From contig LBTY01000005.1 of assembly GCA_000992305.1 (NCBI GenBank), positions 1 to 52,593 on the forward strand: a stretch of DNA of 52,593 nt. The letters are read 5' to 3'. Of the stretch, positions 8,675 to 15,207 are shown one piece after another. The stretch comes from a candidate division TM6 bacterium GW2011_GWF2_38_10. Its GTDB lineage: Bacteria; Babelota; Babeliae; Babelales; RVW-14. The notes under the pieces were generated by a model, which saw nothing but the letters and a program-made list of their open reading frames with translations, had not been told where the DNA came from and ran no database searches. A program made the translations under genes and the position numbers. Each line of letters begins with the position of its first letter. The first letter of the stretch is position 1.

Positions 8675-9232
8675 ATGAAAAAAACAAACAAAATATATCA
8701 AATGATATGTATTATAGTAGTTTTTATAGCTGCAGGCGCACGTAATAGTCTTTTAAGTATGAGTCAGCCTGCTGCCGATGAGACAAAAAGTGAATTGCCG
8801 GTGCAAAAGCATAAACATACTGTGCATTTTAAAACTCCGACAATGATTTTTATACAAAAAACAACGAAGCATCGTCCTTATAATATTCCTTTGTTTAATT
8901 CGCTTGCGTTAGAGCACAAGCGGAAGCTAAAAAGCTTGTGTGATATGGCTCACACAATGTGTGAAGAGGATGTCTATCCAGAAGAGTTAATAAGTATTCC
9001 GCCTATGCCAACACCTGTTTTGGGCAAGGCGCCAATTTCGGATATTAGACATTCAGCGTCGTGTGATATTTCATTGGCGAATATTGCTCAACAACCTGTT
9101 GATAAAACTCATGCTGAATTTAGATCACGCTTGAGTAAAATTTCAGGATTGGTTGTTCGTCAGTGTGTCGTGAAACCTCTTGTACAAACGTCTGAAGAAA
9201 AATTAAAGTCTTTATTTAAGCATTTATCATAG
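8675..9232 (+). CDS. small secreted protein of unknown function
   Basis: 185 residues from the ATG at 8675, chosen because GAGGAGG lies 6 bp upstream; an in-frame ATG at 8660 would place this site inside the gene. The N-terminus (MKKTNKIYQMICIIVVFIAA) is a signal peptide or anchor. The rest is polar, Lys/His-rich and Pro-rich (ISIPPMPTPVLGKAPISD) with no motif I recognise. It has its own promoter and is followed directly by a strong hairpin, so it is a single-gene transcription unit. It is likely a lineage-specific exported protein. Confidence 0.65.
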   Translation: MKKTNKIYQMICIIVVFIAAGARNSLLSMSQPAADETKSELPVQKHKHTVHFKTPTMIFIQKTTKHRPYNIPLFNSLALEHKRKLKSLCDMAHTMCEEDVYPEELISIPPMPTPVLGKAPISDIRHSASCDISLANIAQQPVDKTHAEFRSRLSKISGLVVRQCVVKPLVQTSEEKLKSLFKHLS

Positions 9233-9241
9233 TATAATTTG

Positions 9242-9266
9242 AAGGGCGCATTTAGTATGCGCCCTT
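9242..9266 (+). terminator. hairpin terminator after the small secreted protein
   Basis: Stem AAGGGCGCAT / ATGCGCCCTT (10 bp) with a 5-nt loop, starting 10 bp after the stop codon. The following T tract is weak (ATATTTGTTG). Confidence 0.65.
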
Positions 9267-9309
9267 ATATTTGTTGAAGCATTTTAAAATACATTATGGT
9301 AGTAATACG

Positions 9310-10538
9310 ATGATTGCAATTATAACATCGGCGCTTTTGTGTGCAAGTTCTTTTGTTTGCCCGGCATTATTTGGCTGGGCTTTTTTGATATGGTGGATTC
9401 CGCTTGTGCATGGGTACAAAAAAGTATCGTTTGTGCAGGGATGTGTATGGGGAGGGGTTGCGTATAGTTGTTATTTTTTTTGGTTTTTGATTTTGTTGCT
9501 TCAAAAAAGTTTTGCTGCATGGTGGATGGCTGTCACTGGGTATCTGGTTGTTGTTGCATATTTTGCGTTGAGCAGCGGTATTGTTAGTGTACTGCTTGCA
9601 AAGGGGGGTACTGGGCGCGGCCGATTATTATCGTGGGATATTACATTTTTTTGCATTCGTATAGCCTTATTCCAATTGGCATGGGAGGGCTTCCCTTTTT
9701 TAATGCTGCGTTACCCTTGGTTGAGTATGCGTGGGCAAAGCCTATTATTCGTTATGCTGGGGCGATGACACGAGCATATTCTTTGGGGAGTGCAACCATT
9801 GGAAGGGGTGCTTTGTATGGAGATATTGACTTGGTTCATGTAAAACCCGTGCCTCACGGGTCATGTGATGCTTGTGCATTGGGACAACGTATTTTTTATC
9901 ACATTAGCGCATTGCAGGAGGGGCGGCGGCAATTGCCTGTGGGGCGGCGCCAACCATGTATGTTGGTAGCTCCTGAAAGTTTTTATCCATTTTGTATAAC
10001 ACGATATCCAGAGCTTGTTGAGCTTTGGGGAGGGGCGCTTGACGATGAGGCATTGTTGGTTATTGGAGCGCATGTTGTGCAAGAAGATAAACAGTATCAG
10101 GCGGCTGTTGTGATGCAAAAGGGTCTGATAAATAAAGTTTATGTAAAGCATCATGCGGTTTCTTTCGTTGAAGCACTTCCGCCACGGTTACAAAAATATG
10201 CGTGGATTGCGTCATGGTTTGTTTCTGATAAGGTGCAATGGTTACATGCTGGCAAGGGCTTGCTCAAAGAGCCAGGGATTGTGTTGGATGGTGATCATTA
10301 TATTATGCCCTTTATTTGTTCTGAATTTTTTTTCAAATGTAATTCTTTTAAGGTATGGCGTCATGGTATGAACTTTGCTCATGATAAAAAAATGTGCATG
10401 ATGGTTCTTATCAATGATAGCTGGTTTTGTGGGTATTTTAAAGAATTGTTGCGGCGCTATGCTCAATTCATGGCATTGTTTACGGGTGTGCCGGTGGTGT
10501 ATGTTGGCCACACTAAACTTATGTGGTTAGCGTCATAA
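9310..10538 (+). CDS. lnt: apolipoprotein N-acyltransferase, interrupted by a -1 frameshift
   Basis: Lnt adds the third acyl chain to outer-membrane lipoproteins at the periplasmic face of the inner membrane. The first part (9310 to about 9702) encodes Lnt-like membrane helices (PALFGWAFLIWWIPLVHGYK, then WEGFPF). The rest lies in the -1 frame and contains the carbon-nitrogen hydrolase domain with the triad motifs intact: Glu in LVAPESFYP, Lys in VYVKHHAVSFVEALP, Cys in PFICSEFFF, plus LINDSWFCG. Joined through the T6 run at 9696-9702 the product is 409 residues with continuous homology, shorter than the ~510 of E. coli. Without a shift, translation stops at 9766-9768 before the catalytic domain. 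The ATG at 9310 is preferred over TTG 9271. Either programmed frameshifting, transcript slippage, a true mutation or a sequence error explains the break. Confidence 0.8.
9696..9702 (+). promoter_or_regulatory. candidate -1 slippery heptamer in lnt (T TTT TTA)
   Basis: In the upstream frame the codons read CCT TTT TTA, which is the canonical X XXY YYZ arrangement UUUUUUA. Slipping back one base gives TTT TTT AAT and continues into the catalytic domain (FNAALPLVEYAW). I did not find an obvious strong downstream stem or pseudoknot by eye. Confidence 0.45.
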
Positions 10539-10650
10539 TAAAAAGATAAAAAAAAATCTTGATTTTCAAATGGTCAATGTTGTATCATCAATAATAATGA
10601 AGGATGCAATAATTATTTTACAATAATCATTGCATAAAAAGGAAAAGGCG

Positions 10651-10711
10651 AGTGATAAAAAAGGCTGTGTTGTAAACCGTAAGGAATATAACGCAGCCTT
10701 TTTTTATCACT
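10651..10711. terminator. long bidirectional hairpin downstream of lnt
   Basis: The arms AGTGATAAAAAAGGCTG and CAGCCTTTTTTTATCACT are nearly complementary (one A/T count difference), with a partial GTGTT/AACGC extension and a loop of about 18 nt. The A-rich left and T-rich right arms make it a terminator on either strand. It separates lnt from the DUF5674 remnant. The remaining ~110 bp after lnt and ~135 bp before 10847 show nothing else clear. Confidence 0.65.
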
Positions 10712-10846
10712 AAGCGTTTTTGGACGACGTGAAAACTATTTTTTATCTTGTTCTAATACATCGATGCTTACAAATTGATAAAAACAACTTTCCATGTTAC
10801 GTTATGTTCAAAAAAGGATAGTAAAAATTTAAACAAAAGGTATGCC

Positions 10847-11099
10847 ATGCAGATAGTAAAAGATAAAATTTCAGTTAAAGAACTCGAAAAAATGTCAGAA
10901 AAGATGTTTGGGCACCTAGTTAAGGCCGTTGTTGATGTTAAACAAGAAATTATGGCTATAGATGCTGGCCTGCATGCCGATGAAGATTAACCTTCGTCCA
11001 CGCCAAAATAATAGAAGCCGCAGTGTTGAGGATCCCGAATTACAAAAAAAAATTATAACTATTGTTAATAAATTGGTAATCCGAGGAGAAGTTCAATGA
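10847..11099 (+). pseudogene. DUF5674-family gene with internal deletion
   Basis: The 5' part (10847-10990, 47 codons: MQIVKDKISVKELEKMSEKM ... IDAGLHADED) matches the N-terminal half of DUF5674 proteins, then hits TAA. In another frame, from 10980 to 11099, a 39-residue ORF (MKINLRPRQNNRSRSVEDPE ... VNKLVIRGEVQ) matches the C-terminal end of the same family. From memory, intact members have about 30-35 residues between these parts (a LLL.NGS.Q..LWGINLYP...IEFDSM region), which are absent here. The gene therefore seems broken by a deletion plus frame change. Function of the family is unknown. The 3' ORF overlaps the next gene by 4 bp, so the original coupling is kept. A split pair of functional short proteins is a less likely reading. 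Confidence 0.65.
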
Positions 11100-11434
11100 T
11101 TATTCACAAGGAACTTGACCTTAACCATTGGTTTACGTTTTCGCTTTTTGAACAGCTAGCAAATATTGGTTGTGACATTGAAAGATCAATTCGATGGAAA
11201 AAAAAAGGAAAACCAAATGAAAGTAAAATGGCTTTTGATAGAGCATTGGAATTGCTTGATGCAACCATAGCCGATCCCAAAAATAAAGGCCCTCGACTTA
11301 AAGAACTTTTGAGAGTTCGAGAGGTGCTTAAGGACTATTTTATATATAACAACGAATATAATTGGACTGATGAAGCATGGCAAAAATATTTTTATGATTT
11401 TAATTATGCAATCGCATTGCAACGAGGACGATGA
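11096..11434 (+). CDS. small conserved protein paired with DUF5674
   Basis: 112 residues (MIIHKELDLNHWFTFSLFEQ, then LANIGCDIERSIRWKKKG, ...AFDRALELLDATIAD...). Highly helical and Trp/Arg-rich, and ending DFNYAIALQRGR. A strong GAGGAG ribosome site lies inside the end of the preceding ORF and the start overlaps its stop (ATGA). From memory, short proteins of this type often sit beside DUF5674 genes in environmental bacterial genomes, so the two may act together (for example as a regulatory or toxin-antitoxin-like pair), but this is not established. Unlike its partner it appears intact. Confidence 0.65.
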   Translation: MIIHKELDLNHWFTFSLFEQLANIGCDIERSIRWKKKGKPNESKMAFDRALELLDATIADPKNKGPRLKELLRVREVLKDYFIYNNEYNWTDEAWQKYFYDFNYAIALQRGR

Positions 11435-11450
11435 AGACGTCTTTTTTTTT
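11427..11450 (+). terminator. weak intrinsic terminator
   Basis: GACG/CGTC stem with a 7-nt loop overlapping the stop codon of the 11096 gene and followed by a run of nine T. The stem is short, so confidence is low. An extended -10 (TGATATACT, 11481-11489) follows and may be the promoter for rplI. Confidence 0.35.
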
Positions 11451-11533
11451 ATAACTAAGCGTATGCATTTTTGTAGCATTTGATATACTATGCTCACACA
11501 TAAGATAATATGTTTTTTAAAAAAATACTGAAC

Positions 11534-11989
11534 ATGAATGTATATATGCTTAAGGATGTGGAAAAAGTAGGGATGGCTGGGCAAATTGTTAAAGTTGCAG
11601 ATGGTTATGCAGCTAATTTTTTGTTTCCTCGCAAATTGGCCGTGGAAGCGACTGAAAGTAATATGGAACAACTCAAGGCTCGTGTTGTTAAAGAAACTAT
11701 TAACGCACAGGTTTTGAGCAGCAAAATTGCAATGTTGGCAGAGCGCCTAAAATCTGTTGTGCTTACCATTAAAAGTCGTGTGCATGATGATGGAAAATTG
11801 TATGGAGCCGTAAGCGCTGACGATATTGTTGATTTGCTTAAGGCGCAGGATGTTGTTGTTAATCGTAAACAAATTGAGTTTGATAAAACCATTAAAACTG
11901 TTGGTGAACATAAAGTGACAATTCGTTTGTCTGCCAAGTTAAAGCCGCAGGTAACGGTTAAGGTTGTAGCTCAAAAAGAAAGTAAATAG
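11534..11989 (+). CDS. rplI: 50S ribosomal protein L9
   Basis: Binds 23S rRNA and helps keep the reading frame. MNVYMLKDVEKVGMAGQIVK and VADGYAANFLFPRKLAVEAT match the conserved L9 N-terminal domain; the long connecting helix and the C-terminal domain (DGKLYGAVSADDIVDLLK... VTIRLSAKLKPQVTVKV) follow. About 151 residues, normal for L9. I place the start at 11534 because family members begin M(K/N)V..L; an in-frame ATG at 11510 would add eight atypical residues. Neither has a clear Shine-Dalgarno. The usual partners rpsF and rpsR are absent, while the rplI-dnaB order is typical of bacteria. Confidence 0.93.
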   Translation: MNVYMLKDVEKVGMAGQIVKVADGYAANFLFPRKLAVEATESNMEQLKARVVKETINAQVLSSKIAMLAERLKSVVLTIKSRVHDDGKLYGAVSADDIVDLLKAQDVVVNRKQIEFDKTIKTVGEHKVTIRLSAKLKPQVTVKVVAQKESK

Positions 11990-12001
11990 TATTGAGATTT
12001 C

Positions 12002-13381
12002 ATGGTAGAAGCAACCGGTTTTGAGATACAGCAGCGTCGTGATTCGAGTTCGTCTCGAACGTCGGCGCTTGGTAGAAGTTTGCCAGCCAATATTGATGCT
12101 GAACGCGCAGTATTGGCTGCTATTCTCTTAAATGATGAAAATTTAACCCTTATTTCTGATGTTCTTAAGCCGTCTGATTTTTATCAGCGTTCACATCAAC
12201 TTATTTATCAAGTTATTATTGAGCTTGCGCAAGCCAATCAAAAAATAGATTTGGTGGTGTTGCAGGATGCTCTTGTTAAGGCAAAGTCACTTGATGATGT
12301 TGGTGGGCTTATGTATTTGATGGAGCTGCAGGAAGACATTCCTGCAATCGGCCTTATTATGCAGCATGCGCGTATTGTAAAGGATAAGGCGGTTTTGCGA
12401 GATCTTATTTTATCGGCGTCGGATATTATTACGACGTGTTATGATCAAAATGTACAAGAAATTGACAGTGTTTTGGATACGGCCGAAAAAAAGATTTTTC
12501 AAATTTCCAATAAGATGACGGCGCCGACATTTGTTCAGCTTGATATTTTGCTCAAAAAAACGTTTGCCAATTTAGCGCAGATGAAGTCAAATCAAGAGGG
12601 TGTAACGGGCGTTCCGTCGGGTTTTTTCCATTTTGATACGATGACGTCGGGTATGCAGCGGGGTGACCTGCTTATTTTAGCAGCCCGTCCATCTATGGGT
12701 AAAACTGCGCTAGCCTTAAATATTGCGCTTAATGCATGGCATGCAGGGAGTCCTGTTGGTATATTTTCTCTTGAAATGTCATCAGAACAACTGGTGTTAC
12801 GTATGCTTTCGGCCGAGGCGCAGATACCCCATCAAAAAATTCGTAACGCCATGGTTTCGTCTGAAGAATGGATGGAGATGACTAACACTGCGGCACGCCT
12901 TGCTGAAGCAAAAATTTTTATTGATGATACGCCAGCCATTACCTTATTAGAGCTGCGTGCCAAGGCCCGTAAACTTAAGGCGCAGGAAAATATTCAATTT
13001 TTAGTCATTGACTATCTTCAGTTAATTCATTCTAATAAAACACATGAGAATAGAACGCAAGAGATTTCAACTATTTCTCGCGGGCTTAAAGCGTTGGCAA
13101 AAGAGCTTGATATACCAGTACTGGCGTTGTCTCAGCTTTCGCGTTCGCTTGAAAGCCGCACAGATAAGCGCCCGATGCTTTCGGACTTGCGTGAATCAGG
13201 AGCTATTGAGCAAGATGGTGACGTTATTTTCTTTATTTATCGCGATGTGGTCTATAATCCGGAAACAGAGTTTCCGGATTATGCTGAAGTTATTATTGGT
13301 AAACAACGTAACGGGCCGGTTGGTTCATTCCAGGTAAAGTTTAAGGGGGATATTACCCGATTTTATGATTTAGTTGAGTAG
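12002..13381 (+). CDS. dnaB: replicative DNA helicase DnaB
   Basis: Hexameric helicase that unwinds DNA ahead of the replication fork. The N-terminal domain opens with SLPANIDAERAVLAAILLND (residues ~22-45). The RecA-like domain has Walker A RPSMGKTALALNIA (~228), ETSS-type GIFSLEMSSEQL, Walker B FLVIDYLQLI, LSQLSRSLESR and the arginine-finger region DLRESGAIEQDGDVIFFIYR. 459 residues, the usual length, and no intein. It follows rplI by 12 bp and precedes ruvC by 9 bp, so rplI-dnaB-ruvC form an operon. Confidence 0.96.
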   Translation: MVEATGFEIQQRRDSSSSRTSALGRSLPANIDAERAVLAAILLNDENLTLISDVLKPSDFYQRSHQLIYQVIIELAQANQKIDLVVLQDALVKAKSLDDVGGLMYLMELQEDIPAIGLIMQHARIVKDKAVLRDLILSASDIITTCYDQNVQEIDSVLDTAEKKIFQISNKMTAPTFVQLDILLKKTFANLAQMKSNQEGVTGVPSGFFHFDTMTSGMQRGDLLILAARPSMGKTALALNIALNAWHAGSPVGIFSLEMSSEQLVLRMLSAEAQIPHQKIRNAMVSSEEWMEMTNTAARLAEAKIFIDDTPAITLLELRAKARKLKAQENIQFLVIDYLQLIHSNKTHENRTQEISTISRGLKALAKELDIPVLALSQLSRSLESRTDKRPMLSDLRESGAIEQDGDVIFFIYRDVVYNPETEFPDYAEVIIGKQRNGPVGSFQVKFKGDITRFYDLVE

Positions 13382-13390
13382 GGGAGTATT

Positions 13391-13888
13391 ATGGAGCAGG
13401 GTGATCGGAGTAGAGTTTTGTTGGGGGTTGATCCTGGATTTTCAATTACGGGATATGCCATTTTAAAAAAAGATGGTGGCAAAGCTTATTTACTGGATTA
13501 TGGTTTTTTAAAGATGAGCTCTCAAAAGTCACTCGTTGAACGTGTTGGTATTTTTTTTACGTGCTTTGAACAGAAGATTGTTCAGCTAGGGGTTACTGAA
13601 ATAGCGCTCGAAACATCGTTTCTTGGTAAAAATGCCCAAACATTTTTAAAACTAGGGTACTTGCGCGGGATTCTTTATTTATTAGCCTCAAAACATCATT
13701 TGATAGTGCATGAATTTGCACCTCGAGAGGTAAAGGGGGCGGTAACAGGATATGGGGCTGCGAGCAAGGATCAAGTTGCTCAGATGGTGTTGCGATTATT
13801 TCCTAAGCTACAGACACTTGGGGCCATTGAGCGCCAGGACGTAACCGATGCCCTGGCGGTTTGTTTGTGTGGATTCTGGAAGCAGTGA
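13391..13888 (+). CDS. ruvC: Holliday junction endonuclease RuvC
   Basis: Dimeric nuclease that resolves Holliday junctions with RuvAB. LLGVDPGFSITGYAIL carries catalytic Asp14, ALETSFLGKNAQTFLKLG the catalytic Glu (~73), and IERQDVTDALAVCLCG the C-terminal acidic pair (~150). 165 residues is normal. A GGGGAG ribosome site lies upstream of ATG 13391. It is the last gene before the gene-poor terminus-like region; ruvA and ruvB are not in the window. Confidence 0.93.
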   Translation: MEQGDRSRVLLGVDPGFSITGYAILKKDGGKAYLLDYGFLKMSSQKSLVERVGIFFTCFEQKIVQLGVTEIALETSFLGKNAQTFLKLGYLRGILYLLASKHHLIVHEFAPREVKGAVTGYGAASKDQVAQMVLRLFPKLQTLGAIERQDVTDALAVCLCGFWKQ

Positions 13889-13944
13889 TGAGAAATTCAA
13901 ATTGAAAAAGCGGGGTGAGCGGGGTATTTTTTTATTTAAAAACA

Positions 13945-13972
13945 ACGTCCGATAATCGTTATTATGTAAACA
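13945..13972. other. dif: candidate dif site (XerCD chromosome dimer resolution)
   Basis: 28 bp: left arm ACGTCCGATAA, 6-bp spacer TCGTTA, right arm TTATGTAAACA. The right arm matches the B. subtilis dif XerD-side arm (TTATGTAAACT) in 10 of 11 bases and E. coli's (TTATGTTAAAT) in 8 of 11; the left arm ends in the conserved ATAA. It lies exactly where plus-strand composition flips from G/T-rich to A/C-rich, as expected for dif at a terminus. A Xer recombinase gene is 4.5 kb away. G-rich repeats AGCGGGGT (x2, 13908-13923) lie just to the left and could be translocase-orienting motifs, which is speculation. Confidence 0.75.
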
Positions 13973-14624
13973 AACCACAAATTAAAGCAAACCATTATAA
14001 CTTCCATCGATGAAACACAAAATTTTTACTATAACCATTATTTCTCCCTGAATTGCCTTTCTTATATTCCTGCTATCATATCTTTATCAATTATTATTAT
14101 TATGTTGCATAAATGTTAATGTTTATGATGTTATATTGATTAGTATGTTATATGTTATTTGTTTGTTCATCCCCACCAATCGTACGATAATCTACAAATT
14201 CTTACATACTCAAACCAATTAACACACCAAATATCTTTATTCTCTTTTTGAATAATAAAATAATATAAAAATCATCAAAAAATCCTCAAAAAAACAATTT
14301 GGCGCCAGAAAGTTGCTTTTTCTTTAAAAGTCTATTTTATACAAAGTTTTTAGATTCAGTATGAAATACTCATCGACACATTAAAAGGTCTAATAACGGT
14401 CAAATTGATCATCATTACTTAAAGCCCTCTTCCTGTCGCACTTTATTATACTTTGAACTTGAATAAACCTAATAAATAAAGATTCTTAAATCGAGTTTTT
14501 AATAAATGTGGGATAAGAACACGATGGAACGAGTAAGAAAATGTGCTCAAACTGAAATATTATTAGCCGGATAGCTTATTTATTGGCGTTTTATAAATGC
14601 GTTTGATTTTTATATAGAAATAAG

Positions 14625-14708
14625 CTAAGGTAATAACAGATAATAATTGCTAAAGTTGCAAAACATACCTGAAATAAGGTATGCTAAATAAAGATTTAAA
14701 AGCTTCAT
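14625..14708 (-). CDS. possible 27-aa hydrophobic peptide
   Basis: ATG 14708 with a strong AAAGGAG site about 7 bp upstream; begins MKLLNLYLAYLISGMF and ends at TAG (14625). A single hydrophobic segment with aromatic residues, like small membrane peptides of type I toxin systems. It is also possible that this is only the surviving 5' end of a lost gene with a signal peptide. Shares the first six residues with the ORF at 14862-14942, then diverges. Confidence 0.3.
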   Translation of the reverse strand: MKLLNLYLAYLISGMFCNFSNYYLLLP

Positions 14709-14767
14709 TACTACTCTCCTTTCTCCTTTTTCCGCCATGTGGATTTTTCTGCATGGCGGTTTGTTTT
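14691..14767. repeat. 77-bp repeat, copy 1
   Basis: Runs from AAGATTTAAAAGCTTCATTA to GGCGGTTTGTTTT and differs from copy 2 (14925-15001) at a single base by eye. Plus strand: an 8-bp hairpin CCGCCATG/CATGGCGG (14732-14759) followed by TTTGTTTT, a good intrinsic terminator. Minus strand: the same hairpin, then AAAAAGGAGAAAGGAG as a strong Shine-Dalgarno and ATGAAGCTTTTAAATCTT, a start codon plus five codons. Flanks are unrelated. Confidence 0.9.
14692..14767 (+). ncRNA. candidate small RNA 1 (antisense to a tiny ORF start)
   Basis: A plausible promoter lies directly upstream: TTGCAA (14656-14661), 18-bp spacer, TATGCT (14680-14685). Initiation about 7 bp later would start the RNA almost exactly at the repeat boundary, and it would end at the CCGCCATG hairpin with T-rich tail, giving an RNA of about 75 nt. 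It would be complementary to the ribosome site and first codons of the minus-strand ORF 14625-14708. Prediction from sequence only. Confidence 0.4.
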
Positions 14768-14861
14768 GTAACATAAGGACTTCAAACGTATGTGGGGAAA
14801 ACAACTAAGAATAAAAATTCGAATAGAAAAAAAACATTAAAAACCACTATTTTAAGATACT

Positions 14862-14942
14862 TTAAAAAGACCGCTTGATTTTTATTCTGAAAGTAGATAG
14901 AATAAAAACACTAAATAAGATTTTAAGATTTAAAAGCTTCAT
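14862..14942 (-). CDS. possible 26-aa hydrophobic/basic peptide
   Basis: ATG 14942, same strong ribosome site as its sister; begins MKLLNLKILFSVFILSTF and ends in a basic tail (RIKIKRSF). A membrane segment plus basic end is a common design of small bacterial toxins and also of truncated signal peptides. No homology can be claimed. Confidence 0.3.
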   Translation of the reverse strand: MKLLNLKILFSVFILSTFRIKIKRSF

Positions 14943-15001
14943 TACTACTCTCCTTTCTCCTTTTTCCGCCATGTAGATTTTTCTGCATGGCGGTTTGTTT
15001 T
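14910..15001 (+). ncRNA. candidate small RNA 2 (antisense to a tiny ORF start)
   Basis: Upstream promoter-like elements TTGATT (14875-14880), 17-bp spacer, TAGAAT (14898-14903), not part of the repeated unit but similarly placed. Initiation near 14910 and termination at the hairpin give an RNA of about 90 nt, complementary to the ribosome site and first codons of the minus-strand ORF 14862-14942. Prediction only. Confidence 0.4.
14925..15001. repeat. 77-bp repeat, copy 2
   Basis: Second copy of the unit at 14691-14767, same orientation, 234 bp away start to start. The hairpin arms CCGCCATG and CATGGCGG lie at 14966-14973 and 14986-14993, followed by TTTGTTTT. The loop differs by one base (GTA instead of GTG). 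The upstream flank is different from that of copy 1, so the unit itself has been duplicated or conserved. Confidence 0.9.
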
Positions 15002-15207
15002 ATGAGAAAAAACCAATATTAGATTTTGTTAACTTAAAAAATAGATGGATCCTTTGATTACAGGCTATGCTTCAATACACTCGCCTAATACTTTATACAA
15101 ATTGTTGTTTTTTTATTCTATTTGAAATATTATTATAATATATAATAATAAACACCTGAAGATATAACTATTACGTTTATCTTTATAAAAAAGAAAAGGA
15201 GATTCTT

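Larger units (their letters stand above)
13973..15207. other. 1.2-kb gene-poor, very AT-rich terminus region
   Basis: No protein-coding gene of normal size is visible. Contents: the first ~700 bp are C-over-G and A/T-rich with no repeat of note; a 10-bp inverted repeat TAGCTTATTT / AAATAAGCTA (14572-14581, 14618-14627); two copies of a 77-bp repeat (14691 and 14925) with hairpins, promoters and tiny ORFs described separately; and an A/T-only stretch with TATAAT at 15141 that probably holds the promoter of the 15208 gene. It could be ordinary terminus DNA, or decayed genes. Confidence 0.6.

Noticed and set aside
14000..14060. 18-codon minus-strand ORF with GGGAG site near 14040
   Set aside because: Too short, no repeat or conservation to support it.
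13973..15207. Replication origin in the AT-rich gene-poor region
   Set aside because: TTATACAAA (like a DnaA box) occurs twice, but the skew changes in the direction of a terminus and a dif-like site is present; no cluster of TTATCCACA boxes.
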